Positions 53,899 to 64,000 of a stretch of 64,000 nt of DNA are shown here, piece after piece (position 1 is the first letter of the stretch; every line of letters starts with the position of its first letter). This DNA comes from Thereva unica (taxonomy: Eukaryota > Arthropoda > Insecta > Diptera > Therevidae). The stretch covers positions 222,923,978 through 222,987,977 of the forward strand of contig OX465281.1 in assembly GCA_949987705.1 (NCBI GenBank). The letters run 5' to 3'. Both the position numbers and the translations under genes were made by a program. Under the pieces are notes generated by a model. It worked only from the letters and a program-made list of their open reading frames with translations, searched no databases and was not told the DNA's origin.

Positions 53899-53965
53899 TG
53901 ATGAATCTCTTAACATCCAAGGAGAGACATTAATTAAGGATCGGCGATGGAATGACCGCATGTTT
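53899..53965 (+). pseudogene. Scrap of family 1 RT
   Basis: '..cttaacatccaaggagagacattaattaaggatcggcgatggaatgaccgcatg' parallels 1075-1120 ('cacatcttaggcgtgacattagccaaggacttgcgatggaatgacc'), the KYLG-type region of the RT. It is only ~65 bp. Confidence 0.5.
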
Positions 53966-54099
53966 CCATATATGTAATATGTAACAGATACACTGTAATA
54001 TTCTTTATTATCACACTTCAAATATCTTCTTTATTTTAAAAATTCATTTTTATTCACACAATTCATTATACATAACTTTCACTTGTTCGTGGTAGTGAA

Positions 54100-55760
54100 C
54101 ACCGCTTCCATGGATAAGTTAATTAGTCTGAAGAGGAAAATCGCCTATCGATTTTCCCACACCAGGTTAATTCTTAATGATAAAGATTCTCTAAAGAAGC
54201 ACGGAGTCTGTAGCAGAGCTAACTGCGGGACGGAGAAAGAACACTTCTGCCGAACCTACAGTCGGAGCACGACGTTCCAAAAGGATTGCCTGGAGGAAAC
54301 ACTGTGAGAGTCTTCAGACTCTACCAGAGGCGACTAGACACCAAAAGCAACTTTCCAAGGACTCCTTCAACGGAGTGGGCCTTCTCAGAAAGGAGGATGG
54401 CTCCTACACTTCTAACCATGAAGAAACCTTGAGGTACCTGCTCAGAGAGCACTTTCCAGAGTCAATCCTCCAGACCGCTTATTCATTGGATGCTGGATGT
54501 AGTCATGGGACCATCCCATCCCGTAATTCCCGCAGGGGAGGAGATGGAATTTTCCGGCACTTCGCCAGAAGTGCCTTGATGTGATCCTCGATAACCTCGT
54601 CTGCCTCTTTAGAGTTGCAAACTACAACGGCTTGCTTGCTTCTCCATTACCGGAGCTATGCGGACCATATCTTCTTATGGAAATCCGCCGCCATAAGTGC
54701 CTTGAGGCTTCAGATCTCATTCAACTGGTTCTATACGGTCAAAGGACACATGGATATTCCTAACAATATCCCAAATATTTCCATTTGCCGCGTATCCGAC
54801 CATATGGTTGGTAAACACCGATTCCATAAGAAATTAAGGGCGATTCTCCAGGATCGTTCTGAGTGGGAAGAACTTATTCTTCCTGGGGATCCAAAACATC
54901 TCCATTAGTTTACGGACGGGTCAAAGATGGGACATGACACAGGGGCTGGTGTCACAGGACCCAACTCCAAGGTCTCGATTGCAATGGGTAAGTGGGTAAC
55001 ATTTAGAAAGTTCTGAGAGGCGCCAACATTAAAGCAGACAGCCTCGAGAGGGAGGGGTCTGAGACGTAGGTCCAGGGTCCAGAACACTTTTGTGGCATCT
55101 CTTGGCCCACCTGCAAGTCCTTGGTAAAGGAGTGGATTAATGGACTAAACCTCCCACATGGGAAAAAATATAGCCCAAAATATATCCTAAAAAGTAACCA
55201 AAATATAGCTTGGATATCTAACTTTTGGCCGCTTTTTTATATCTCAGATATATCTCAGATATAGAATATATATTGAGATATATTTTTCGCATATTCCTAG
55301 ATACATATGGAATATAAGCGGTAAGAATATATACATCAATTATATCACAGATATATTTATGACATAAAGTTTATATCTTGCCTATATAGGATATATCTGG
55401 AGGTGCAAACCGAGTTATATTTTTTTCCATATGGGCTAGCCTATTGGGAGTGAGTCCCAGGTCTTAGACAGGCTAAAGATCTTATAAGAACCTTTGACTT
55501 AAGACCTTAAGGTCCTAGGCTGCTGGTGGGTTATCTGACGGGCCATGGGTGGTTTATCGGACTGCGGTATCACCTCCACAACCTAGGACTGTCTCAAGAG
55601 ACAGAATACCGACTCTGCATGGAAGGCGACGAGACTTCCACAAATATTCTTTGTGAATGTCCTGCTCTGATCTGGCTTAGAAGAAGATCGTTTATCAGAG
55701 AGGAGGAGCTGATAAACAAATACAACATCCGCCACATCACGAAGCTTTTGAAGAAACCTT
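54100..55760 (+). pseudogene. RNase H-bearing non-LTR element (I/LOA/R1-like), decayed, RT core missing
   Basis: Plus-strand pieces: RSKRIAWRKHCESLQTLPEA.., FNGVGLLRKEDGSYTSNHEE and LLREHFPES (linker). A scrap follows near 54600-54900 (HRFHKKLRAILQDRSEWEE). Then RNase H FTDGSKMGHDTGAGVTGP with a TGG-to-TAG change just before it, ..NIKADSLEREGS.., and after a MITE the C-terminal GYLTGHGWFIGLRYHLHNLGL, ..RLCMEGDETSTNILCECPAL. That order, with RNase H after the RT, suits the I/LOA/R1 group. The RT motifs are deleted. Confidence 0.78.
55153..55435. mobile_element. AT-rich MITE inside the RNase H element
   Basis: Inverted ends CCCACATGGGAAAAAATATA and CCCATATGGAAAAAAATATA. The interior is dominated by 'gatatatc'-type words. 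It separates the RNase H and C-terminal pieces. Flanks ctaaacct and ctagcct may be a decayed duplication. Confidence 0.68.
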
Positions 55761-55776
55761 AAGTTGAGTAACTTAA

Positions 55777-56480
55777 GGGGGGGAGCCTGCTTTAGAGGCT
55801 TCAAAAAATCTATTTTTTTTGAGGAATTTTTAGGGAAGGAAATAAATATTTAATTGAAACGAAACTTTCAGGTATTATTGTTATATATTTCAATAACATA
55901 TATGTCATAATATGCCGGGTACAAGCATTTCGCCGAGGCGCCTCGAGCGTGCATGTGTCGTGTGGCGGGAAAGATAGGAACAAAATTTAACGTCCTATCG
56001 AAACGAGATAAAATTGATTGTATTCAGGATTAAATTCTCTTCTACATGAACCTAAAAAACCTAAAAAGAGTGAGAAATTCAACAATTTTTCGCAACTTAA
56101 AAAAAAAATTTTTTTTTGGAAAAAAAAATTTCACCTTAGATTGTTCAAAAAGTGAGTTAATTATAACTTTTTTAAGGTTTTTTAGGTTCATGTAGAAGAG
56201 AATTTAATCCTGAATACAATCAATTTTATCTCGTTTCGATAGGACGTTAAATTTTGTTCCTATCTTTCCCGCCACACGACACATGCACGCTCGAGGCGCC
56301 TCGGCGAAATGCTTGTACCCGGCATATTATGACATATATGTTAATGAAAAAATTTGAGAAAAATGTTGAAATATATAACAATAATACCTGAAAGTTTCGT
56401 TTCAATTAAATATTTATTTCCTTCCCTAAAAATTCCTCAAAAAAATAGATTTTTTGAAGCCTCTAAAGCAGGCTCCCCCC
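55777..56480. mobile_element. 704-bp foldback MITE with TTAA flanks
   Basis: The left arm (55777-~56065) and right arm (~56170-56480) are inverted copies; the right arm has ~25 extra bp near 56340. Tips GGGGGGGAGCCTGCTTTAGA / GGGGGGAGCCTGCTTTAGA, with TTAA at 55773-55776 and 56481-56484. TTAA sites are used by piggyBac and Kolobok elements; the tip does not decide between them. Confidence 0.87.
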
Positions 56481-57299
56481 TTAAGCCGAGATTCATATAA
56501 TTGAAGAACTAATGGGTTTCCCCAAGGAAAATGATTCAGTGCGAATCGAACAAGCCTTATGGTCAAGCCAAGCGTTATGGTCTGACAAGAGAAATGTATA
56601 GGTGTATAGTAATCAAGGGGTTGTTAAATTCTTTGGACCACTTTTTTATAATACCGAGGACTAAACTACCTCTAGAAGAAATATAGTTGATGTGAGTGGA
56701 AAAATCCAGCTTACTATCAAATCTATTCCCGAGATCTTCAACAAAATTAACACGAGGGATACCCTCATTAGAAAAGGTGTAGTTGAAAGTTATAGGATCA
56801 CGTCTCCTACTAAAATTCATGGTTTCACATTTACTAATATTAAAAACCAGGTTGTTGATAGCACACCAAGAGTAAAGGCGGCAAGGTCAACTTGCAAAGG
56901 TTTGCAATCCTCATTACTTTTTATGAGACTGTACATTTCGATGTCATCAGCGTAAATCATTATCCTACAGTGTCTTAGCAAGGGAAGAATGTCATCTGTT
57001 GATAGAATGAAGAGAAGAGGGCTAAGATGACTTCCTTGAGGGACACCGGATGACGTATTAATGGTTATTGAGCCTAGTATTCTTAATTTGAGAATTATAA
57101 TGGAATGGGAGAGCTTACTAAAATCAGTGTAAACACAATCAGTTTGACAACCAGAAACGAAGCCCTCGACAGCCTGAGAAGTGAACTCAAGATGATTGGT
57201 AGTAGTGGAACGAGCTGCAAGAAAACCATGTTGGTTCATTGAGACCAACTTCTTTCAGATAGATACTATTGCAGAATAGATAATTGATTCAAAAGTTTC

Positions 57300-57307
57300 G
57301 GTATAAC
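57300..57307. repeat. 8-bp TSD of hAT, left
   Basis: ggtataac, repeated exactly at 59008-59015. Confidence 0.92.
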
Positions 57308-59007
57308 CAGTGGCGGTTCCTCTTTGGAAGCAAAGGAAGCACTGCTTCCCTTGACCAAATAGGCAACTTCATAAAAATAAATTTATATAAATAATAATAA
57401 AATTAACTTTATATCAAGATTAATCACAAAAATATAAACATATTTCCTCCTCTGGAAACACTAAAGCTGGAGATCTTACAGCTTCCCATTGCTGTATTAG
57501 ACCTCGAACATGATATGAGCAGCGAGCGGCAGAGTGACAATACTAAAGTGCCTCTCTCCGCTTATTCAAATTTTCCTGGCGCCGCTCTTATCGTGGCCGA
57601 GACCTTACACAACATGAGGAAGCTGTAATATCACCAGCTTCTTGGCCACAGAAAATCAACGTGAAAACTCCAACACATTCAATCTAATTGGACCTACACT
57701 CACGCAAAGGTTTGCGTTAATACAGTAACCTCAGAAGCTGAGCTAAACGCAGCTTCTTCGGAACCGAACAGCAAGAATTGAGAAGTCGTAGATAGAGAAA
57801 TTTTCTGTATTCACCATATTCTCTTTGTTTTCTGGGTTTCTTTTTCTGGTAATCTGTTCTGGCTTCGAGCAATATTAAATTTTCTCTTAAAATTTTGCTT
57901 CGTATTTTTGTTTTTGACTCTTCTTAAAATTTGAGTTTTCGTTTGTAGATTGAGTCAAGAAAAAAGAGATCAAGGATCGGTGAAGTTTCTCTTTATCTAT
58001 TATTTATTCTAGTGGGGTGGCAGGCGGTGTTTATTGAATATAAGCTGATAACTTTGTAGCTTCCATTATATTTTTATGATTCTCTTTAATGATGATTTAA
58101 AGGGTAGAGAATATTTTTATGAAAAGCATTTTTCAGTACGGGTTGCCTGAAGTGTTTTTTTGCAAGAAGAATGTAATGATAGTAGGCGAAAGTTACAATA
58201 GGGTTTTATTTTTACTATCTTTTTTAGATTTTGGCTTATTATAGTTTAACAGCTTTTCTTTGGACGCTTTAATTTTCCACAGAATTTGAAAAAAGGCGCA
58301 AAACGCCCGCTAGCAGTGAAACTATTTCGACAAAATGCAAAAATTCACGACTTTGAATTCGATTTTTTCACTTTTTTTAAGTTTAAAAAATTTTCTTGTC
58401 CACCATCATAAAAGAAACTGCATATTAAAAAAAGGAAAAACCTCATGCGATGCACAAAAATTAAAGGACAATTAATTTTCAAATTTGAAGTCAATTTTTG
58501 GGACTTGAATAAGATATTTTGACCTGAAATTGTAACCAGTTATTGTATACGTTGACTGAAAATATCCGAAGAAGCTAAAATTTAGCAGTTTTTTAAGTTT
58601 TTTTTGACGTTAGGTGTACAGATAAAAATTTAATATTGTAACCGCTGATAGCCAAAATCATAACGAACAGCCTCTATTTTTTGCATTTTGCGGACCTACA
58701 CATTCCGAGATATATGCATCTATATTTAGAAAGATCGACCAAAATGATGAAATTTTCTCAAAATGGCTGATAACTTACAGAGCGGCGGTTGCTAGAGGTA
58801 AAAAATGTCCATTTCGTATAGTATTCGATGTAACTAACACGTTCCAAACATTTTTTTTAGATTGGAAACAATTCCATATGTTTATTTATCTGACTCCACT
58901 ATATTATTTTTAAGTTTTTTTTAGTTAATAAAGCCTTCGATACTTTTACTTTTATCGTTCGCTTTGGGCATTGCTTCCCTTATCCTGAACCTTACGAACC
59001 GCCACTG
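57308..59007. mobile_element. Complete non-autonomous hAT element, 1.7 kb
   Basis: 12-bp inverted ends CAGTGGCGGTTC and perfect 8-bp TSDs, both typical of hAT. No transposase reading frame inside; composition is AT-rich. It splits an RT remnant, and the RT text reads through if the element and one TSD are removed. A truncated relative lies at 18334-20190. Confidence 0.9.
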
Positions 59008-59015
59008 GGTATAAC
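59008..59015. repeat. 8-bp TSD of hAT, right
   Basis: ggtataac, partner of 57300-57307. Confidence 0.92.
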
Positions 59016-59110
59016 AGACATGATTTAGCCCCCATGATTTGACCAAATATTTTGTCATCAAACAGGTTTGCCAACTTTGAACTATTTTCTGAGATGTAGG
59101 TTTTGATTCG

Positions 59111-60880
59111 AATAAGATGCAGTTCCCTTTTGCAATTTTGAATTTTAGAGTAATATCTGAGGTATGGGATTGGTGTGAATTTTGGCGAGATCCCCAAGCT
59201 TAGTTCAAAATCTCAGGCCTTTGATTCAAAGTGAGAAGCGTCTAAAATAGCAGAATGTAACAATATAAATAATACATGCCATCTGATTGCCACACAGTAC
59301 CAAATGCAAAACAGGATTAAAAGTGACAAACTAATCACAAAACTATTAAATAATCACCATTTTGGCAACATGTTTGCAATTTCTTCAGCATAAAAGTCCA
59401 ATTAGGCAATTTCCTTCCAGAAAATTGATTTTAACCTTTTTAAGTAGATTAGAATCTTTTTGGGTACTTAGAAAAACAAATCCAACGCCTGGAAGTAATC
59501 CAACATTTATAAACACTTTTTCCTTCCTTGTCAGCCACTTTAACTTGAAGCTCTTCTCCCGCTCTGAAAATATCAGCATTCATCTGCACGATGAATCCTG
59601 ACAACAACAAAAAAAAACTTTTTTCTATAGAAAGATACTAGGAAACCCTTTCGCCGTAGACATCCGTACCTTCATTATCCTCAAGATACTGCTGAACCCG
59701 AATCACCTGATGACGCAACTTCCCAGCGCCGCTGATTAATAATTCTTAACATTTTAATGAACTTTTCAAATTTTATTCGGCCGGAGAACCGTCGAACTCA
59801 TAAAAGTTGTAATCTTCGTTTAACCTTCGAAATTAATGATTGAAGGCCCGATCCACCTTTCCGAGAAGGCGCGGCACTCTGCCCATGAATCTTGCGGTTC
59901 CCATCGAGGAAACAGACACGCGAAAAACCCCATTTTTCCTGGGAAATTTGAAACTATAGCGGGAAACAAAGGTGAATTACTCATTCGAGCTGGAATCCAG
60001 GAGCCAGGACCTTGTTAACTTTTATAAAGATCTCCGCTGGTGAACTGTGTACCTGACCATCTCTTTGCAGGTGGATCCTTGGTTATTTGATTATTTGTTT
60101 TTTGTTTTTTGTATTTTTTTTTTTTCATTCCCCGTGAAATGCACACGGGGTTGCCGAACAGCTGGAGCTCGGAATTTTTAATGGCCATGAAATGTAATGA
60201 AGTTACATCCACGTTACACAGGAACAAGGACTTCTGTGAGCAGTAAATCTGGGCACTGCAATTTTTCCAGGATTCACTGGTCGAGGTTGTACGTGCACAT
60301 CCTGTACAGTGTCCGTAAATGGCACTAAGTATGGCTCCAAGGTTTATGTCATATTCAACAACGTGATGCTTGATCTGGCTTTAATGGCCAGATTATGAGA
60401 TTGGATTTTTTTATTGCAAATGGAGGAGAATGAGAAACTTTTCCAAAATGTCCAGCGTACAAAGGGTTTATATGAGAGAGGTACAGAGCACAGCAGGGTT
60501 TATCTCCACATTACATTTGGCCGCAATAAAATTTTTATGAACGAGATTTGTTTTAAAATACGACAAAGAGACGAGATTGTTTGTACCTTGTCGGAACTAA
60601 GCTTCACGTTACTTTAAAGAATAATGACTGTTTACCAACTTAATTGCAGTAAAAGTCGTATTTTACTCCCGTAGCTCAAACCGTCAAATAAATAAATAAA
60701 TAAATTAAATAAAAAACTAATCCCGACTTTTAAAACAGTAGCACGTTATTAGTGAAATTTAAGTGAAAGTCACCATCTAATTGATTGGAACTAGATAGTA
60801 TTTTGTCATCACCACAAAACTGTAGAAGGACTAACTATATACGGCATGTAAACTTTCCCTTTCCCCTTCGTATGTTTCAG
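59111..60880. other. No gene seen
   Basis: Unassigned. Contains a T-run with an adjacent hairpin (ccccgtg-aaatgca-cacgggg, near 60131-60151) and an (AAAT)n run at 60686-60710 that may be the tail of a non-LTR element. Confidence 0.4.
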
Positions 60881-61010
60881 CTTCGGCATTTCGGCGTCAC
60901 AACTTTTATCCATTGATGAGATTCACCTCGTTTCAGGAGGCATAACATTCGAACGAAGTGCTTTCGGTGCCCCAATATTTGTGTCTCCAGCACTGCCGTA
61001 AATAAAGTCA
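60881..61010 (+). mobile_element. SINE body fragment
   Basis: 'gatgagattcacctcgtttcaggaggcataacattcgaacg..ggtgccccaa' matches the reverse complement of 8555-8632 in the SINE at 8331-8838. No tRNA-like head is found here. Confidence 0.65.
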
Positions 61011-61074
61011 TGAACCTTTCTTCAATGTTTCTGAATGAGAAATAAAGAATTATTGCACCGTGCCAGCCAAGAAA

Positions 61075-61240
61075 GGATAGACGGACGAAATTGGGATTGG
61101 ATTGGCCACTCCTTGCGATGTGAAATCGAGAATCTAGAAAACTAGTTTCTTGGCTGGAATCCGCAAACCCGTCGACTTAAAAGATTTAGAACAACTTTTA
61201 GCAGAACCTTATTAGTAGAAGCCACAACAACTGGGAGATC
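61075..61240 (+). pseudogene. RTE/CR1-like C-terminal tail, very decayed
   Basis: Across frames: RKIGIGLATP / WDWIGHSLRCEIENLE.. and ..EATTTGRSW, paralleling the tail at 20235-20504 (WNWIGHTLRRENENLA..EAATTGRSW). It is on the opposite strand from that copy. Confidence 0.55.
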
Positions 61241-61299
61241 ATGGGTTTCATGGATTTCAAAAACATTCATGGATTTCAAATCAATATTTTGTATGTTAG

Positions 61300-61420
61300 G
61301 GGTCGTCCATTAATTACGTGAGGCGTTTAGGGAGGGGAGGGGGTCGAGCCGAGTCTCACCCAATCTAACGTGGTGGAGAGGGGGGTCTCGGCAAATATCA
61401 CGTCATTTTTTTCCTCAAGA
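61300..61420 (+). mobile_element. MITE-like end ('ggggtcgtccattaattacg')
   Basis: The G-rich opening followed by 'gtccattaattacgtgagg' and a later 'atcacgtcattttttt' has the look of widespread insect DNA-transposon derivatives. No matching opposite end was found, so it is a fragment or a chance resemblance. Confidence 0.35.
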
Positions 61421-61706
61421 AATCGTCAGAAAACTGAGTTAAATTAAGTAAAACATGACTCTCCACTAAAGCTCCCATTCACTTACAGGATGGTCTTTCA
61501 AGGCAGGTAGGCAGGCACGTCCCAACGAAGGTCACACATTGCTCAGTCTGACCTCATGTATACGCGTATACGCCTGACAGGCAGGTGACGTTATGATTCC
61601 CTACAGGCATCGGTGGAGATGACAGTTAACCATAGAAGTTTGCTAATTCAAGTGCCAAAATTTTCATGGCCTCAACGAAAACGCCTCAATGGTCGGCACC
61701 ACACTT

Positions 61707-62142
61707 ACGTTGTGAATTCACAGCGAGAGTTCACGTCATATCCATTCAAATCGGAAAACAAGGCGCGAAGTGGATCTGAAAACCATCCACATGCGCGTGA
61801 GTATAGAACCGGGCTTAAAGGCACAAACAGAATGGTGCGCAGGCGCCTGGCGGAAGCAGCCACGGAGACTGGAAACACGTTTAAAATACACAGGCCACCA
61901 TATGTGCTAACACAATGGGCAGGCGGCACGGAGAAATTAATCAAAAGGGAAATTCTATCGCAGGTGGCCGCCGTTACCTCCTCCGCGCTAATCTGTTTGT
62001 GCTTTAAGGTGGCTCCACACTCCCACCGTGAACACCTGCGAACAAGCGCGAACGCGAGTGTGGATGGTTTTCGCGCCTAGATTGCGCCTTGCTTTCTGTT
62101 CCGAGTGTATACGGCGTGAATTCTTCCCGTAAATTCACGCCT
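61707..62142. repeat. Diverged inverted repeat, arms ~100-120 bp
   Basis: 61707-61810 ('gtgaattcacagcgagag..aaggcgcgaagtggatc..aaaaccatccacatgcgcg') pairs inverted with 62040-62142 ('gcgagtgtggatggttttcgcgcc..gcgccttgctttc..ggcgtgaattc'). It may be an old MITE. The 155-aa frame at 61613-62080 runs through it and is not called. Confidence 0.5.
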
Positions 62143-62479
62143 TGAGACTGAATAGAGAAGTTGAGATCTACAAGTACGAACTGACGATAAATGCCCGCAC
62201 ACATAAAAATGTTTTGCCAGTTTTTTTGTTTTTTTTTTTTTTTTTTTGGAATACAGACATCACCCAGTAGGCGGCCGGTGAGTGTGTAGTGATACTTGGC
62301 TTCAAGGAGAAAACTGTATGTAAATGGGGATTTAAGATATGGCAAAATCCTACACAAAAATTATTACACGGTTATGCGAACGCAAGAAAGTAGAGCATAG
62401 TTGCCTCTCGGTTGTTTAGAAGCCACAGGCCGAACGCGAGACTCGGCGAATACTGCGGAGTACGAGCCAAGTGTTTTAC

Positions 62480-63260
62480 TGTGTTTTCATTTCAGAGGAG
62501 CTTCTTGTCCAGCATTACTCCCAGATATTTGGCACTGTTGCTAAACTTGAGCCTGACATTGTTAAGCCGGGGTGAAGTTAGGGGTGGGGTTTTATACCTC
62601 CTCGTGAAGAAAACTATGTATGTAATTCTGTTTTTTTTTTCTGGGGTAACGCTGAGTCCGCGGGTGGCAGCCTAGTTTGAAAGAGTTAGTAACCCGCCTC
62701 CATGAGATCACAGAGGACTTGAGGAAATTTTCCTCTTATGATGATAGCAATGTCATTCGCGTACGCCAGTACGTGGTGTCTACTGTCTCCACGCGTCGCA
62801 GCAACTGATTCACAGTCACGACCCATAGAAGTGGAAAAAATACTCCTCCCTGTGGGCCTTTTGGACCGAGCAGTCGCTAAAACTTGAGCTTAGCATTCTG
62901 CCGGTAAGAACTTGATAGTAGAGAGACACCAGCGATGGCTCGATCCTCAATTTCGCCAACGCCAAGGTAATGGCGTCCGGGAGGGCATGATACGACTAAG
63001 CGTGCGTTGCTGTTTGTCTCAGTCGTAGTACTACTCGGGAAGTGGTTGTATATGAGTAGTGTTAGAGATTCTCCGCTTGAGTTTGTCCAATCGCCATTTT
63101 CTTTTTGCGTAAATAACTAAGCACTATTACCGCTTTAGGTAGTTAGCGTCCAACGTGGACTCTATATTGCTGCAAAAGGTACCCCAGAAGGTACGTTTGA
63201 TCTTCCTTATTGTCATTATGCTTCGACATATAGCAGCCCCAGGAGCTTGCGCCGTTTATG
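62480..63260 (-). pseudogene. R1/I-like non-LTR RT fragment
   Basis: Minus strand: from ~62870 CPQGGVFFPLLWVVTVNQLL (motif B and after), AYANDIAIIIRGKF (motif C, YADD changed to YAND), then NRITYIVFFTRRYKTPPLTSPRLNNVRLKFSNSAKYLGVMLDKKLL-stop ending near 62490. The C-P-Q-G-G and F-T-R-[KR]..K-Y-L-G-V-x-L-D patterns fit R1/I-group elements. Several frame changes occur and the YAND change removes a catalytic Asp. Confidence 0.75.
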
Positions 63261-63404
63261 CGTCAAGCTGAATTTTTTTCTACACCCTTTTCGGAGTGTT
63301 TCAAGTTCCCTAGACCACCAGGGGGGTTTGTAAGTCTCTTTATGCGGTCTGTTCGGACAAGCTTTATTACTGGCGTAGGAGCATTGTTCTGTGAAAATGT
63401 CCAC
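63216..63404 (-). pseudogene. Linker of the same R1/I-like element
   Basis: Minus strand: KETYKPPWWSRELETLRKGCRKKFSLTHKRR. The P-P-W-W-x-x-E-L-x-x-L-R-K motif precedes the RT in R1/Jockey-like elements, and it lies upstream of the fragment at 62480-63260 in the same orientation. The RT fingers between them are missing. Confidence 0.7.
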
Positions 63405-63410
63405 AATGCT

Positions 63411-64000
63411 GTCGAGTTGTTCCCGGTTTTTGCAAGTGCAGGGTGGTTTAGGGCCAAGATTCTCTGCGATTATCCTAGTACCTATACAGGAACATTTCTT
63501 TCAATTTATGGGACACTATAATGCGATTTGTAATTCCCCACTACAAACTCCCATCAATAAGTGCACACAGAAAATGATATCACAGTGACAATCTTATAAA
63601 AGGTTCCCTTGTGTGTATTCTATTTAAGCTTTAGTAAAGTCGCTAGGTATCTACTATTCGACTTAAAAGTTTTCACAGCGTAAAATTACCGATTTTACGA
63701 GCTGCATTCCATGTTCGAAACCAAGTTTTGAATAAAGTATAACTTACGAAAATCCCAAAACCAAAGGCCTTTTTTGTCCCGCGAAAAATTCCTCTATTCC
63801 GAAAATCTATCGTAATCCGTTTTTACGACAAAGGGTGGCTACCCTTAAATCAATTTAGGTATCAAATGCATGATTCCCCCATACCCACACGTTAATATCC
63901 TGTATCGTAAAGAGTTTACCAAATATTGGTGTAGCCTGATCCAAGAACGAGAAGCCGGCTTATCTAAAAGGAAGGACACCACGTTAAGACATCCTAAACA
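63411..64000. other. No gene seen
   Basis: Unassigned to the window edge. Short frames only. Confidence 0.4.

Larger units (their letters stand above)
56575..59110 (-). pseudogene. Jockey/CR1-like RT remnant split by a hAT
   Basis: Minus-strand order: ..KSCLLYPK (before the hAT, 59110-59008), then from 57307 FESIIYSAIVS.., MNQHGFLAARSTTTNHLEF, CVYTDFSKLSHSI (motif A, with the usual AFDRVDH degraded), SGVPQGSHLSPLLF (motif B), IMIYADDIEMYSLI (motif C), ..FVEDLGNRFDSKLDFSTH.., ISLVRP. It is related to 35814-37121. Frameshifts occur near 57100, 56940 and 56820. Confidence 0.82.

Noticed and set aside
61613..62080. 155-aa plus-strand reading frame
   Set aside because: It runs through a diverged inverted repeat, has no recognisable domain, and its composition follows the repeat.

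Overview
The window looks like heterochromatin-like or gene-poor euchromatin from an arthropod, most probably an insect. It is AT-rich and holds no gene that I can assign to the host. Nearly everything recognisable is a transposable element: BEL/Pao, RTE, Jockey/CR1-like and RNase H-bearing non-LTR elements, tRNA-derived SINEs, MULE, hAT, P-like, Harbinger-like and TA/TTAA MITEs, Helentrons and their non-autonomous relatives, plus a 118-bp satellite array. The species cannot be named from sequence alone.

Layout. 1-8 kb: a broken Jockey-like reverse transcriptase (RT) ending in a poly-A, then an old RTE copy split by a non-coding repeat, a MITE and small RT fragments. 7.8-14.6 kb: a BEL/Pao retrotransposon on the minus strand, missing gag and the integrase core. 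It is interrupted by a SINE and by a nearly full-length RTE element whose 1050-aa ORF is open and whose target-site duplication (TSD) is still visible. 16.9-24 kb: a 740-bp foldback with TA flanks, then a hAT copy split by a Helentron-type element, then a second such element with 146-bp central repeats, itself split by a 1.7-kb foldback. 26.6-30.2 kb: a MULE with an intact 735-aa transposase, 9-bp TSDs and long terminal repeats made of 33-bp palindromic units. 31-32 kb: a P-like element with an 8-bp TSD and a nested TTA-flanked MITE. 35.6-38.2 kb: a CR1/Jockey-like element split by a MITE. 39.1-44.1 kb: a large foldback enclosing a Helentron fragment (helicase C-terminus plus endonuclease) and two nested MITEs. 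45.8-49 kb: a MITE, another decayed Jockey-like copy and a palindromic SINE pair. 49.8-52.9 kb: 22 copies of a 118-bp satellite with local higher-order structure, ending in a GACA microsatellite. 54-59.2 kb: an RNase H-bearing non-LTR remnant, a TTAA-flanked foldback, and an RT remnant carrying a 1.7-kb hAT with perfect 8-bp TSDs. 60-64 kb: SINE, RTE-tail and RT fragments.

The sequence therefore reads as a record of successive insertions. The order can often be reconstructed from which element interrupts which and from the TSDs. Two elements look recent enough to have been active lately: the RTE at 9851-13120 and the MULE at 26574-30212. The most unusual parts are the MULE's iteron-like ends and rearranged right end, the Helentron-type family with 146-bp central repeats, and the four-element nest at 39.1-44.1 kb.
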